Shown here piece by piece: positions 28,472-38,209 of a stretch of DNA of 64,000 nucleotides. Positions within the stretch are counted from its first letter, which is position 1. Every line of letters starts with the position of its first letter. Source of the DNA: Schlegelella_A sp963778525. GTDB taxonomy: Bacteria; Pseudomonadota; Gammaproteobacteria; Burkholderiales; Burkholderiaceae_C. Below the pieces are notes generated by a model. That model ran no database searches and was not told the DNA's origin. It was given only the letters and a program-made list of their open reading frames with translations. The translations under genes were made by a program, and so were the position numbers. Where the stretch lies: NCBI GenBank assembly GCA_963778525.1, contig CAVZUJ010000004.1, positions 62,001-126,000 of the forward strand, in the 5' to 3' direction.

Positions 28472-29343
28472 GCGGCGGTCTCGGGCCGGGTCGCACGCGG
28501 CGCGGAACGGGCCATGCGCAGGGCCCGCCAGACGATAGGACCGGCGTCGGCGCTGCCGAGCTTAGGACGTTCGAGCAGGGTGGCGCCATCGAGACGGTCG
28601 ATGCGCTCGAGGATGCGCAGGCCGCCTTGCACGACGAGCCGCAGCTCCCAGCCGGCGCGGCCCGGAATGGCATGCACCAGCGGCGCACCGAACTGCATCA
28701 ACTCTCGTGCCCAGCCGACCAGGGCGGCAACCAGCGCATGGACCCTGGCGCTGTCGCGACCGGCCAGCAATTCGGCCGGATCGACCTCGTGGCGACGGCA
28801 GTCGGTCTCGGGCACATAGACGCGGCCGCGCGCCGTGTCGCGTCCGAGGTCCTGCCAGAAATTGGCGAGTTGCAGGGCGGTGCAGATGGCATCCGAGCGC
28901 AGCAGTGAATCGGCGCTGTCGATACCGTACAGATGGAGCAAAAGGCGGCCGACCGGGTTGGCCGAGCGGCGGCAGTAGTCCAGAAGCGCGGCACGATCGG
29001 CGTAGCGCGTGGTGGTGGTGTCCTGCATGAATGCGTCGAGCAATGCGGCAAGGAGATCGGCGGGCAAGGCGTGGCGCTCGATTGCCGCTGCCAAAGGGGC
29101 GAACACCGAGGGCCAGCGTCCGGAGGGCGTTCCGCCTGTGCTCACCGCCGCGAGGTCGGCAGCATAGAGCGCGAGGCTGGCCAGCCTTTCGGTGGCTGAC
29201 GCGCTGCCTTCATCGGCGATGTCGTCGGCGGTACGTGCGAACGCATAGATCGCCTCGACCGCCGGCCGCAGGCGCGGCGGGCATAGAAGCGATGCGACCG
29301 GGAAGTTCTCGTAGTGAGCAACAGGCACGCCGCGATTGTCCAT
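28468..29343 (-). CDS. hpnC: Hydroxysqualene synthase
   Basis: 291 residues with the squalene/phytoene synthase fold: first Asp motif in YAFARTADDIADEGSAS, second region LANFWQDLGRDTARGRVYVP. HpnC converts presqualene diphosphate to hydroxysqualene. It begins the hpnCDE unit, which supplies squalene for hopanoids; no squalene-hopene cyclase is in this window. ATG 29343 is preferred over an in-frame start at 29409 because the family starts close to the HYENFPVASLLCP segment. The gene is divergent from the tRNA-Leu/tig side. Confidence 0.9.
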   Translation of the reverse strand: MDNRGVPVAHYENFPVASLLCPPRLRPAVEAIYAFARTADDIADEGSASATERLASLALYAADLAAVSTGGTPSGRWPSVFAPLAAAIERHALPADLLAALLDAFMQDTTTTRYADRAALLDYCRRSANPVGRLLLHLYGIDSADSLLRSDAICTALQLANFWQDLGRDTARGRVYVPETDCRRHEVDPAELLAGRDSARVHALVAALVGWARELMQFGAPLVHAIPGRAGWELRLVVQGGLRILERIDRLDGATLLERPKLGSADAGPIVWRALRMARSAPRATRPETAA

Positions 29344-29454
29344 GCCCGGCGTGGCGCCCGATGACCGTGCCGCTAAAATGCCGGGTTCGCCAAATCTCAC
29401 TCTCCCCACCTCGAAGGGGTCGCAAAGCGACCTCGCCGTTCTTCCTCTCCTCCC

Positions 29455-29541
29455 GCGCGGGTGGCGAAATTGGCAGACGCACCAGGTTTAGGTCCTGACG
29501 CCTTCACCGGCGTGCGGGTTCGAGTCCCGCCCCGCGCACCA
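29455..29541 (+). tRNA. tRNA-Leu (anticodon UAG)
   Basis: The 87-nt cloverleaf has acceptor arms GCGCGGG/CCCGCGC, an encoded ACCA end, a long variable arm, the T-loop TTCGAGT and anticodon loop TTTAGGT with TAG. It reads CUA-type leucine codons. A TAAAAT at 29374-29379 may be its -10. The tig ATG follows 23 nt after the CCA. Confidence 0.95.
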
Positions 29542-29564
29542 GCAACCTTTGACATCGAAGCATC

Positions 29565-30872
29565 ATGGCCGTCCAAGTTGAAACGCTCGACAAGCTCGAG
29601 CGCCGCATCACCCTGTCGCTGCCGGCGGCGACGATCGCCTCGGAAGTGGAGTCGCGCCTGCGCCGTCTTTCGCGCACCGTGCGCGCCGACGGCTTTCGGC
29701 CCGGCAAGGTGCCGATGAGCGTGGTCTCGCAGCGCTATGGCTACTCAGTCCACAACGAGGTCCTGAACGACAAGGTCGGCCAGGTCTTCAACGAGGCCGT
29801 GAACGAGGCCAAGCTGCGCGTGGCCGGGAACCCGCGCATCACCGAGAAGGAAGGCGCGCCCGAGGGCGAAGTCGCCTTCGATGCGACCTTCGAGGTCTAC
29901 CCCGAAGTGAAGATCGGCGACCTCGGCGCGGCCGAGGTCGACCGCGTCTCGGCCGAGGTGACCGATGAAGGGGTCGACAAGACGATCGAGATCCTGCGCA
30001 AGCAGCGCCGTACCTTTCAGCAGCGCCCAGCCGCCGAGCCGGCCGTCGCCGGCGATCGGGTGACCATCGACTTCGCAGGTACCGTCGACGGCGTCCCGTT
30101 CGAGGGCGGCAAGGCCGAAGGTTTCCAGTTCGTCATCGGCGAAGGCCAGATGCTCGAGCAGTTCGACGCTTCGGTGCGCGGCATGAAATCGGGCGACTCG
30201 AAGACCTTCGCGCTGCAGTTCCCGGCCGACTACCAGGGCAAGGACGTCGCCGGCAAGGAAGCCGACTTCATGGTGACACTGAAGAAGGTCGAAGCCCCGC
30301 ACCTGCCGGACATCGACGAAGCGTTCGCCAAGACGCTCGGCATCGCCGGCGGCAATGTCGAGTCGCTGCGTGCCGACGTGCGCAAGAACCTCGAGCGCGA
30401 GGTGAAGTTTCGCCTGCAGGCGCGCAACAAGGCGAGCGTGATGGATGCCCTGGTGAAGGCCGCCGAGCTCGAGGTGCCGAAGGCCCTGGTGGCCAGCGAA
30501 ACCGAGCGGATCGTCGAGGAGATGCGCGCCGATCTCAAGAAGCGCGGCGTCAAGGATGCCGAAACCGCGGCGATCCCGGGCGAGATGTTCCAGAGCCAGG
30601 CCGAGCGCCGCGTTCGTCTGGGTCTCGTCGTCGGCGAGCTGGTGCGCAGCCAGAGCCTGCAGGCCAAGCCCGAGCAGCTGCAGGCCCACATCGAGGAGCT
30701 CTCGCAGAGCTATGAGAAGCCGAGCGAAGTGATGCGCTGGTATCTCAGCGACCGCCAGCGGATGCAGGAAGTGGAAGCCGTGGTGGTGGAGAACAACGTC
30801 GTCAACTATGTGCTGGAACGGGCGAAGTCGACGGCCAAGACGGTGCCGTTCGACGAGCTCATGGCCAGCTGA
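29565..30872 (+). CDS. tig: Trigger factor
   Basis: 435 residues: ribosome-binding domain with the signature GFRPGKVPMSVVSQRYG (about residues 44-60), a central FKBP-type peptidyl-prolyl isomerase domain (about 150-245; GDRVTIDFAGTVDGVPFEGG) and a C-terminal chaperone domain. It binds nascent chains at the ribosome exit. It heads the tig-clpP-clpX-lon proteostasis group, directly after a tRNA-Leu. Confidence 0.96.
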   Translation: MAVQVETLDKLERRITLSLPAATIASEVESRLRRLSRTVRADGFRPGKVPMSVVSQRYGYSVHNEVLNDKVGQVFNEAVNEAKLRVAGNPRITEKEGAPEGEVAFDATFEVYPEVKIGDLGAAEVDRVSAEVTDEGVDKTIEILRKQRRTFQQRPAAEPAVAGDRVTIDFAGTVDGVPFEGGKAEGFQFVIGEGQMLEQFDASVRGMKSGDSKTFALQFPADYQGKDVAGKEADFMVTLKKVEAPHLPDIDEAFAKTLGIAGGNVESLRADVRKNLEREVKFRLQARNKASVMDALVKAAELEVPKALVASETERIVEEMRADLKKRGVKDAETAAIPGEMFQSQAERRVRLGLVVGELVRSQSLQAKPEQLQAHIEELSQSYEKPSEVMRWYLSDRQRMQEVEAVVVENNVVNYVLERAKSTAKTVPFDELMAS

Positions 30873-30987
30873 TCGACGGCCGCGTCGCGGCCTCCCCGAT
30901 CGGGCAGGCGACGCGGCGTGCGCGGCGGACTTGCCACCACATAATCGGCCCCGACATGTCGGCCATGGCCAGCAACAAGGGAATGCA

Positions 30988-31614
30988 ATGAGCGCGCTCG
31001 AAACCACCGGCTTGGGCATGGTGCCCATCGTCATCGAAACGTCGGGGCGCGGCGAGCGCGCCTATGACATCTACAGCCGTCTCCTGCGCGAGCGGATCAT
31101 CTTCATGGTCGGCCCGGTGACCGACCAGACGGCCAATCTGGTCGTCGCGCAGATGCTGTTTCTCGAAAGCGAGAACCCCGACAAGGACATCCACCTCTAC
31201 ATCAACTCGCCGGGCGGATCGGTGAGCGCGGGCCTGTCGATCTACGACACGATGCAGTTCGTCAAGCCCGATGTCTCGACGATGTGCATGGGCATCGCGG
31301 CCAGCATGGGCTCGTTCCTGCTGATGGCCGGCGCCAAGGGCAAGCGCCTCGCCTTGCCGAACTCGCGCGTCATGATCCACCAGCCTTCGGGCGGAGCGCA
31401 GGGGCAGGCGACCGATATCGAGATCCATGCCCGCGAGATCCTGAAGACGCGCGAGCAGCTGAACAAGATCTACGCCGAGCGCACCGGCCAGCCGATCGAG
31501 AAGATCCGCGCCGACATGGAGCGTGATTTCTTCATGGATCCCGAGGAATCGAAAGCCTACGGGCTCATCGATCAAGTGCTGAGCGAGCGCGGCGCGCCTG
31601 CGGCGAAGGGCTGA
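30988..31614 (+). CDS. clpP: ATP-dependent Clp protease proteolytic subunit
   Basis: 208 residues. The serine protease triad is Ser106 (MGIAASMGSF), His131 (MIHQPSGG) and Asp180 (MERDFFMD). ClpP tetradecamers degrade substrates fed by ClpX or ClpA. The N-terminal propeptide is short and the IVIETSGRGERAYDIYSRLL segment is typical. An intrinsic terminator follows immediately after the stop, and clpX then has its own upstream region. Confidence 0.97.
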   Translation: MSALETTGLGMVPIVIETSGRGERAYDIYSRLLRERIIFMVGPVTDQTANLVVAQMLFLESENPDKDIHLYINSPGGSVSAGLSIYDTMQFVKPDVSTMCMGIAASMGSFLLMAGAKGKRLALPNSRVMIHQPSGGAQGQATDIEIHAREILKTREQLNKIYAERTGQPIEKIRADMERDFFMDPEESKAYGLIDQVLSERGAPAAKG

Positions 31615-31619
31615 CGGCC

Positions 31620-31647
31620 GGGCGGCGGGCTGCCACGCCGCCCTTTT
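31620..31647 (+). terminator. Intrinsic terminator between clpP and clpX
   Basis: GGGCGGCG (31620-31627) pairs with CGCCGCCC (31636-31643), loop of 8, followed by TTTT. It starts 6 bp after the clpP stop, so clpX (ATG 31773) likely needs its own promoter; TATCAT at 31722-31727 is a candidate -10. Confidence 0.7.
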
Positions 31648-31772
31648 CGCGGCGCCGTGGGCCTGCAACAACGGCACGAACGGGTCCTTTTTCCGACCCA
31701 AGGGCACCTATTCTTTTCCACTATCATTGATTTGCGCGTTGCCATCTCGCCGCCGCCTTCCCACGAGTATTC

Positions 31773-33041
31773 ATGGCCGAGAAAAAAGGTTCATCGAGCG
31801 AAAAGGTCCTTTATTGCTCGTTCTGCGGCAAAAGCCAGCACGAGGTCAAGAAGCTCATTGCCGGGCCTTCGGTGTTCATCTGCGACGAGTGCATCGAGCT
31901 CTGCAACGACATCATTCGCGACGAGGTTCCGGCCGATTCGGCTGATGCCAAGTCGGCAAAGTCCGATCTGCCGATCCCGAGCGAGATCAAGGCCAGCCTC
32001 GACCAGTACGTGATCGGCCAGGAAGTGGCCAAGCGAACGCTCTCGGTCGCGGTCTACAACCACTACAAGCGGCTCAAGCACATGAGCCGCACCAAGGACG
32101 AGATCGAGCTCTCGAAGAGCAACATCCTGCTGATCGGCCCGACCGGCTCCGGCAAGACGCTGCTGGCGCAGACGCTGGCGCGCCTGCTCAACGTGCCTTT
32201 CGTCATCGCCGACGCGACGACGCTCACCGAAGCAGGCTACGTCGGCGAAGACGTCGAGAACATCATTCAAAAGCTCCTGCAGAACTGCGGCTACGACGTC
32301 GAGAAGGCGCAGCGCGGCATCGTCTACATCGACGAGATCGACAAGATCAGCCGCAAGGCCGACAACCCGTCGATCACGCGCGACGTCTCGGGCGAGGGCG
32401 TGCAGCAGGCGCTGCTCAAGCTCGTCGAAGGCACGATGGCGAGCGTGCCGCCGCAGGGCGGCCGCAAGCACCCGAACCAGGATTTCCTGCAGATCGACAC
32501 GACCAACATCCTGTTCATCTGCGGCGGCGCGTTCGACGGCCTGGAGAAGGTGATCCAGAACCGTTCCGAGAAGTCGGGCATCGGTTTTGGCGCGACCGTG
32601 CACACCAAGTCCGAAAAGCGCGTTTCCGAGATCTTCCGCGAGGTCGAGCCGGAAGACCTGATCAAGTTCGGTCTCATTCCCGAGCTGGTCGGCCGTCTCC
32701 CGGTGGTCGCCACCCTGGGCGAGCTGACCGAAGACGCCCTGGTGCGCATCCTCACCGAGCCGAAGAACGCCCTCGTCAAGCAATACCAGAAGCTCTTCGC
32801 CATGGACGGCGTCGAGCTGGAAATCCGCCCTTCGGCACTCGTCGCCATCGCCAAGAAGGCGCTGGCGCGCAAGATCGGCGCGCGCGGCCTGCGCTCGATC
32901 ATGGAGCAATCGCTGATCGACACCATGTTCGAGCTGCCGACGCTCGACGGCGTCGCCAAGGTCGTGCTCGACGAGCACACCATCCAGGATGAAGCGAAGC
33001 CGCTCCTCGTGTACCGAGAGCCGGCCAAGTTCAGCGCCTGA
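31773..33041 (+). CDS. clpX: ATP-dependent Clp protease ATP-binding subunit ClpX
   Basis: 422 residues. The N-terminal zinc finger uses Cys15, Cys18, Cys37 and Cys40 (CSFC...CDEC). The AAA+ domain has Walker A GPTGSGKT (Lys128), Walker B IVYIDEIDKI, the substrate pore loop in EAGYVGEDVENI and sensor/arginine motifs through GARGLRSIMEQ. It unfolds tagged substrates and threads them into ClpP. The length is normal for the family. Confidence 0.97.
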   Translation: MAEKKGSSSEKVLYCSFCGKSQHEVKKLIAGPSVFICDECIELCNDIIRDEVPADSADAKSAKSDLPIPSEIKASLDQYVIGQEVAKRTLSVAVYNHYKRLKHMSRTKDEIELSKSNILLIGPTGSGKTLLAQTLARLLNVPFVIADATTLTEAGYVGEDVENIIQKLLQNCGYDVEKAQRGIVYIDEIDKISRKADNPSITRDVSGEGVQQALLKLVEGTMASVPPQGGRKHPNQDFLQIDTTNILFICGGAFDGLEKVIQNRSEKSGIGFGATVHTKSEKRVSEIFREVEPEDLIKFGLIPELVGRLPVVATLGELTEDALVRILTEPKNALVKQYQKLFAMDGVELEIRPSALVAIAKKALARKIGARGLRSIMEQSLIDTMFELPTLDGVAKVVLDEHTIQDEAKPLLVYREPAKFSA

Positions 33042-33048
33042 TGCGCAA

Positions 33049-33072
33049 CTGCCCGACTCTCCGATCGGGCAG
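33049..33072 (+). terminator. Hairpin between clpX and lon
   Basis: CTGCCCGA (33049-33056) pairs with TCGGGCAG (33065-33072), 7 bp after the clpX stop. The following tract is C/T-rich rather than U-rich, so it may be a weak terminator or a processing site. Confidence 0.5.
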
Positions 33073-33167
33073 GCTCCTTCCCCCGCTTCGGCGCCCCGCC
33101 TCCCCGGCGACCCCTTTTAATCGACCCCTCGGGCCCCAAATCGGCACGAGAAAGAGAGGTATCTGAG

Positions 33168-35600
<2,433 letters not shown>

Positions 35601-35641
35601 TGGCCGGCGAGGGCGGGGCAGCGATGCCTCGCCCGAGCCGC

Positions 35642-35647
35642 TATACT
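35642..35647 (+). promoter_or_regulatory. -10 element of the tRNA-Gly gene
   Basis: TATACT lies 41 bp before the mature tRNA-Gly 5' end. No strong -35 is visible upstream. Confidence 0.45.
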
Positions 35648-35688
35648 TGCGGCCTCGTCGCCGATGCCTGCGGGCCGAAGCGAACGAT

Positions 35689-35764
35689 GCGGGAGTAGCT
35701 CAGTTGGTAGAGCGCAACCTTGCCAAGGTTGAGGTCGAGAGTTCGAGACTCTTCTCCCGCTCCA
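35689..35764 (+). tRNA. tRNA-Gly (anticodon GCC)
   Basis: 76-nt cloverleaf with acceptor arms GCGGGAG/CTCCCGC, encoded TCCA end, T-loop TTCGAGA and anticodon loop TTGCCAA. Confidence 0.96.
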
Positions 35765-35772
35765 GATTCGAG

Positions 35773-35798
35773 AAAGGGAAGCTTCGGCTTCCCTTTTT
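35773..35798 (+). terminator. Intrinsic terminator between tRNA-Gly and tRNA-Cys
   Basis: AAAGGGAAGC (35773-35782) and GCTTCCCTTT (35787-35796) form a 10-bp stem with a UUCG tetraloop and a short U-tract. It lies 8 bp after tRNA-Gly and 15 bp before tRNA-Cys. Confidence 0.8.
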
Positions 35799-35812
35799 AT
35801 CGAGAGGAAAGC

Positions 35813-35886
35813 GGCGCGGTAGCAAAGCGGTTATGCACCGGATTGCAAATCCGAGTAGGTCGGTTCGACTCCGGCCCGCGCCTCCA
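35813..35886 (+). tRNA. tRNA-Cys (anticodon GCA)
   Basis: 74-nt cloverleaf with acceptor arms GGCGCGG/CCGCGCC, encoded TCCA end and anticodon loop TTGCAAA. The ArsC-like ATG is only 6 nt after the CCA. Confidence 0.96.
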
Positions 35887-35892
35887 TAAATC

Positions 35893-36252
35893 ATGGGCCG
35901 AACCCTCTACGGCATTCCGAATTGCGACACGGTCAAGCGCGCCCGCGCCTGGCTGACCGCGCACGAGATCGAGGCTGCGTTCCACGATTTCAAGAAGGCA
36001 GGCGTGCCGCCGGCTCGTCTCGATGCCTGGCTCGCGGCCGTCGGCTGGGAGCGCTTGCTGAATCGCAAGGGCACGGCCTGGCGCAAGCTCGACGATGCCG
36101 TGCGTGCCGCAGTCGTCGATGCCCGGTCGGCTCGTGAGGTCATGCTGGCGCAGCCTAGCGTCATCAAGCGTCCGGTCGTCGAATGGAGTGCCGACACGGT
36201 GACCGTGGGCTTCGATCCCGAGCAGTGGGCGGCGCACGCATCGCGGCGGTAG
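35893..36252 (+). CDS. ArsC/Spx-family protein (YffB-like)
   Basis: 119 residues with the thioredoxin-like ArsC fold. Cys11 in YGIPNCDTVKRAR is the only cysteine near the active-site position; LLNRKGTAWRKL and SVIKRPVVEW are family motifs. YffB-type proteins are glutathione-dependent reductase-like proteins of unknown substrate, distinct from true arsenate reductases that sit in ars operons. There is no ribosome-binding site and the ATG lies 6 nt after tRNA-Cys, so after tRNA processing its mRNA would have almost no leader. Confidence 0.85.
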   Translation: MGRTLYGIPNCDTVKRARAWLTAHEIEAAFHDFKKAGVPPARLDAWLAAVGWERLLNRKGTAWRKLDDAVRAAVVDARSAREVMLAQPSVIKRPVVEWSADTVTVGFDPEQWAAHASRR

Positions 36253-36266
36253 CGAGAGGGCTTCGC

Positions 36267-36351
36267 TGGTGCCCAGGGCGGGACTCGAACCCGCATGCCT
36301 TGCGGCCGCGGATTTTAAGTCCGCTACGTCTACCGATTTCGTCACCCGGGC
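36267..36351 (-). tRNA. tRNA-Leu (anticodon UAA)
   Basis: On the minus strand an 85-nt cloverleaf with acceptor arms GCCCGGG/CCTGGGC, encoded ACCA, long variable arm, T-loop TTCGAGT and anticodon loop CTTAAAA. It faces the ArsC-like gene end to end, 14 bp apart. Confidence 0.95.
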
Positions 36352-36440
36352 GGGGCCGCGCATCATAGGGCGGCTACCATAGCCTTGGCTAAAATAGCAC
36401 GATCGTTCGATTGAGCAATTTGCTCGCAGGAGCCGCGTCG

Positions 36441-37190
36441 ATGAAAGTTCTCGTTCCCGTCAAGCGCGTCGTTGACTACAACGTCAAGGTGCGGGTCAAG
36501 TCCGATGGCAGCGGGGTCGACATCGCCAACGTCAAGATGAGCATGAACCCGTTCGACGAGATCGCCGTCGAAGAGGCGGTCCGGCTGCGCGAAAAGGGCG
36601 CCGTCACCGAGGTGATCGCGGTGTCGTGCGGGATCACCCAATGCCAGGAAACGCTGCGCACGGCGATGGCCATCGGGGCCGATCGCGCCATCCTGGTCGA
36701 GACCACGGAAGAGCTGCAGCCACTCGCCGTCGCCAAGCTGTTGAAGGCACTGTTCGACAAGGAGCAACCCGGCCTCGTCATTCTCGGCAAGCAGGCGATC
36801 GACGACGACTGCAACCAGACCGGCCAGATGCTCGCCGCTCTGTGCGACCTGCCGCAGGCGACCTTCGCGTCGAAGGTCGAGGTTGCCGACGGCTTCGCCA
36901 GCGTTACCCGCGAGGTCGACGGCGGTCTCGAGACCTTGAAGATCAAGCTGCCCGCGATCATCACCACCGACCTTCGCCTCAACGAGCCGCGCTACGTGAC
37001 GCTGCCCAACATCATGAAGGCGAAGAAGAAGCAGATGGACATCTTCAAGCCGGCCGATCTGGGTGTCGACATCAAGTCGCACCTGAAGACCCTGAAGGTC
37101 AGCGAGCCGCCCAAGCGCGGCGCCGGCGTCAAGGTGCCCGACGTCGCGACGCTGGTCGCCAAGCTGAAGAACGAAGCGAAGGTGATCTGA
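36441..37190 (+). CDS. etfB: Electron transfer flavoprotein beta subunit
   Basis: 249 residues. The N-terminus MKVLVPVKRVVDYNVKVRVK and the signature VEVADGFASVTREVDGGLET with KLPAIITTDLRLNEPRYVTL identify EtfB, which binds AMP and with EtfA carries electrons from acyl-CoA dehydrogenases to the ubiquinone pool. ATG 36441 follows AGGAG. Upstream, TAAAAT at 36390-36395 may be a -10 and overlaps a small ACGATCGT palindrome that could be an operator. etfA begins 1 bp after its stop. Confidence 0.95.
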   Translation: MKVLVPVKRVVDYNVKVRVKSDGSGVDIANVKMSMNPFDEIAVEEAVRLREKGAVTEVIAVSCGITQCQETLRTAMAIGADRAILVETTEELQPLAVAKLLKALFDKEQPGLVILGKQAIDDDCNQTGQMLAALCDLPQATFASKVEVADGFASVTREVDGGLETLKIKLPAIITTDLRLNEPRYVTLPNIMKAKKKQMDIFKPADLGVDIKSHLKTLKVSEPPKRGAGVKVPDVATLVAKLKNEAKVI

Positions 37191-37191
37191 G

Positions 37192-38133
37192 ATGGCCGAT
37201 ATCAAGGCTCTTGTCGTGGCCGAGCACGACAACGCAAGCGTCCGTCCGGCCACGCTGAACACCGTCAGCGCGGCAACGCAGCTCGGCGGTGAAGTCCATG
37301 TCCTGGTCGCCGGTTCGGGCGCGGGCGCGGCCGCCACGGCGGCGGCGGCGATCGCCGGCGTCGCCAAGGTTCTCCATGCGGACAGCGAAGCCTTCGCCCA
37401 TGGCCTGGCGGAGAACGTTGCCGCCCAGGTGCTGGCGCTGGCCTCGGGCTATAGCCACATCCTCTTCGCCGCGACGGCGGCTGGCAAGAACGTCGCCCCG
37501 CGGGTGGCGGCCAAGCTCGACGTCGGGCAGATCTCCGACATCATCAGGATCGCCTCGCCCGACACCTTCGATCGCCCGATCTACGCCGGCAACGCCATCG
37601 CGACGGTGCAGAGCCTCGATGCGCTCAAGGTCATCACCGTTCGTACCACCGGCTTCGATCCGGCGCCGGCCTCGGGCGGCTCGGCGGCCAGCGAGACGCT
37701 CACGCCGGTCGCCGATTCCGGGCTCTCGAGCTTCGTCAGCTCGGAGATCGCGAAGAACGATCGGCCCGAGCTCACCTCGGCCAAGATCATCGTCTCCGGC
37801 GGCCGCGCCCTCGGCTCGAGCGACAAGTTCACCGAGGTGCTTACCCCTCTCGCCGACAAGCTCGGTGCCGCGCTCGGTGCCAGCCGCGCCGCCGTCGATG
37901 CCGGCTATGCGCCGAACGACTGGCAGGTCGGGCAGACGGGCAAGATCGTCGCGCCGCAGCTCTATATCGCCGCCGGCATCAGCGGCGCGATCCAGCACCT
38001 GGCCGGCATGAAGGATTCGAAGGTGATCGTTGCCATCAACAAGGACGAAGAGGCGCCGATCTTCAGCGTCGCCGACTACGGCCTCGTGCAGGATCTCTTC
38101 GTCGCGGTCCCCGAGCTCGTCGCCGCGCTCTGA
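37192..38133 (+). CDS. etfA: Electron transfer flavoprotein alpha subunit
   Basis: 313 residues. The C-terminal FAD domain has AKIIVSGGRALGSSDKF, SRAAVDAGYAPNDWQVGQTG and YIAAGISGAIQHLAGMKDSK, the standard EtfA signature. It forms the heterodimer with EtfB. The 1-bp gap to etfB implies coupled translation. An intrinsic terminator follows before the acyl-CoA dehydrogenase gene. Confidence 0.96.
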   Translation: MADIKALVVAEHDNASVRPATLNTVSAATQLGGEVHVLVAGSGAGAAATAAAAIAGVAKVLHADSEAFAHGLAENVAAQVLALASGYSHILFAATAAGKNVAPRVAAKLDVGQISDIIRIASPDTFDRPIYAGNAIATVQSLDALKVITVRTTGFDPAPASGGSAASETLTPVADSGLSSFVSSEIAKNDRPELTSAKIIVSGGRALGSSDKFTEVLTPLADKLGAALGASRAAVDAGYAPNDWQVGQTGKIVAPQLYIAAGISGAIQHLAGMKDSKVIVAINKDEEAPIFSVADYGLVQDLFVAVPELVAAL

Positions 38134-38151
38134 GTCCAAGCGCTCCTCGAT

Positions 38152-38188
38152 AGCCCGTTCGCCTGCAATCGGCCGACGGGCTTTTTCT
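38152..38188 (+). terminator. Intrinsic terminator after etfA
   Basis: AGCCCGT (38152-38158) and ACGGGCT (38176-38182) with a TTTTCTTC tail, ending about 20 bp before the acyl-CoA dehydrogenase ATG. The dehydrogenase is so close that some read-through or an overlapping promoter is likely. Confidence 0.7.
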
Positions 38189-38209
38189 TCGCCTTCCGGA
38201 GACAAAGCC

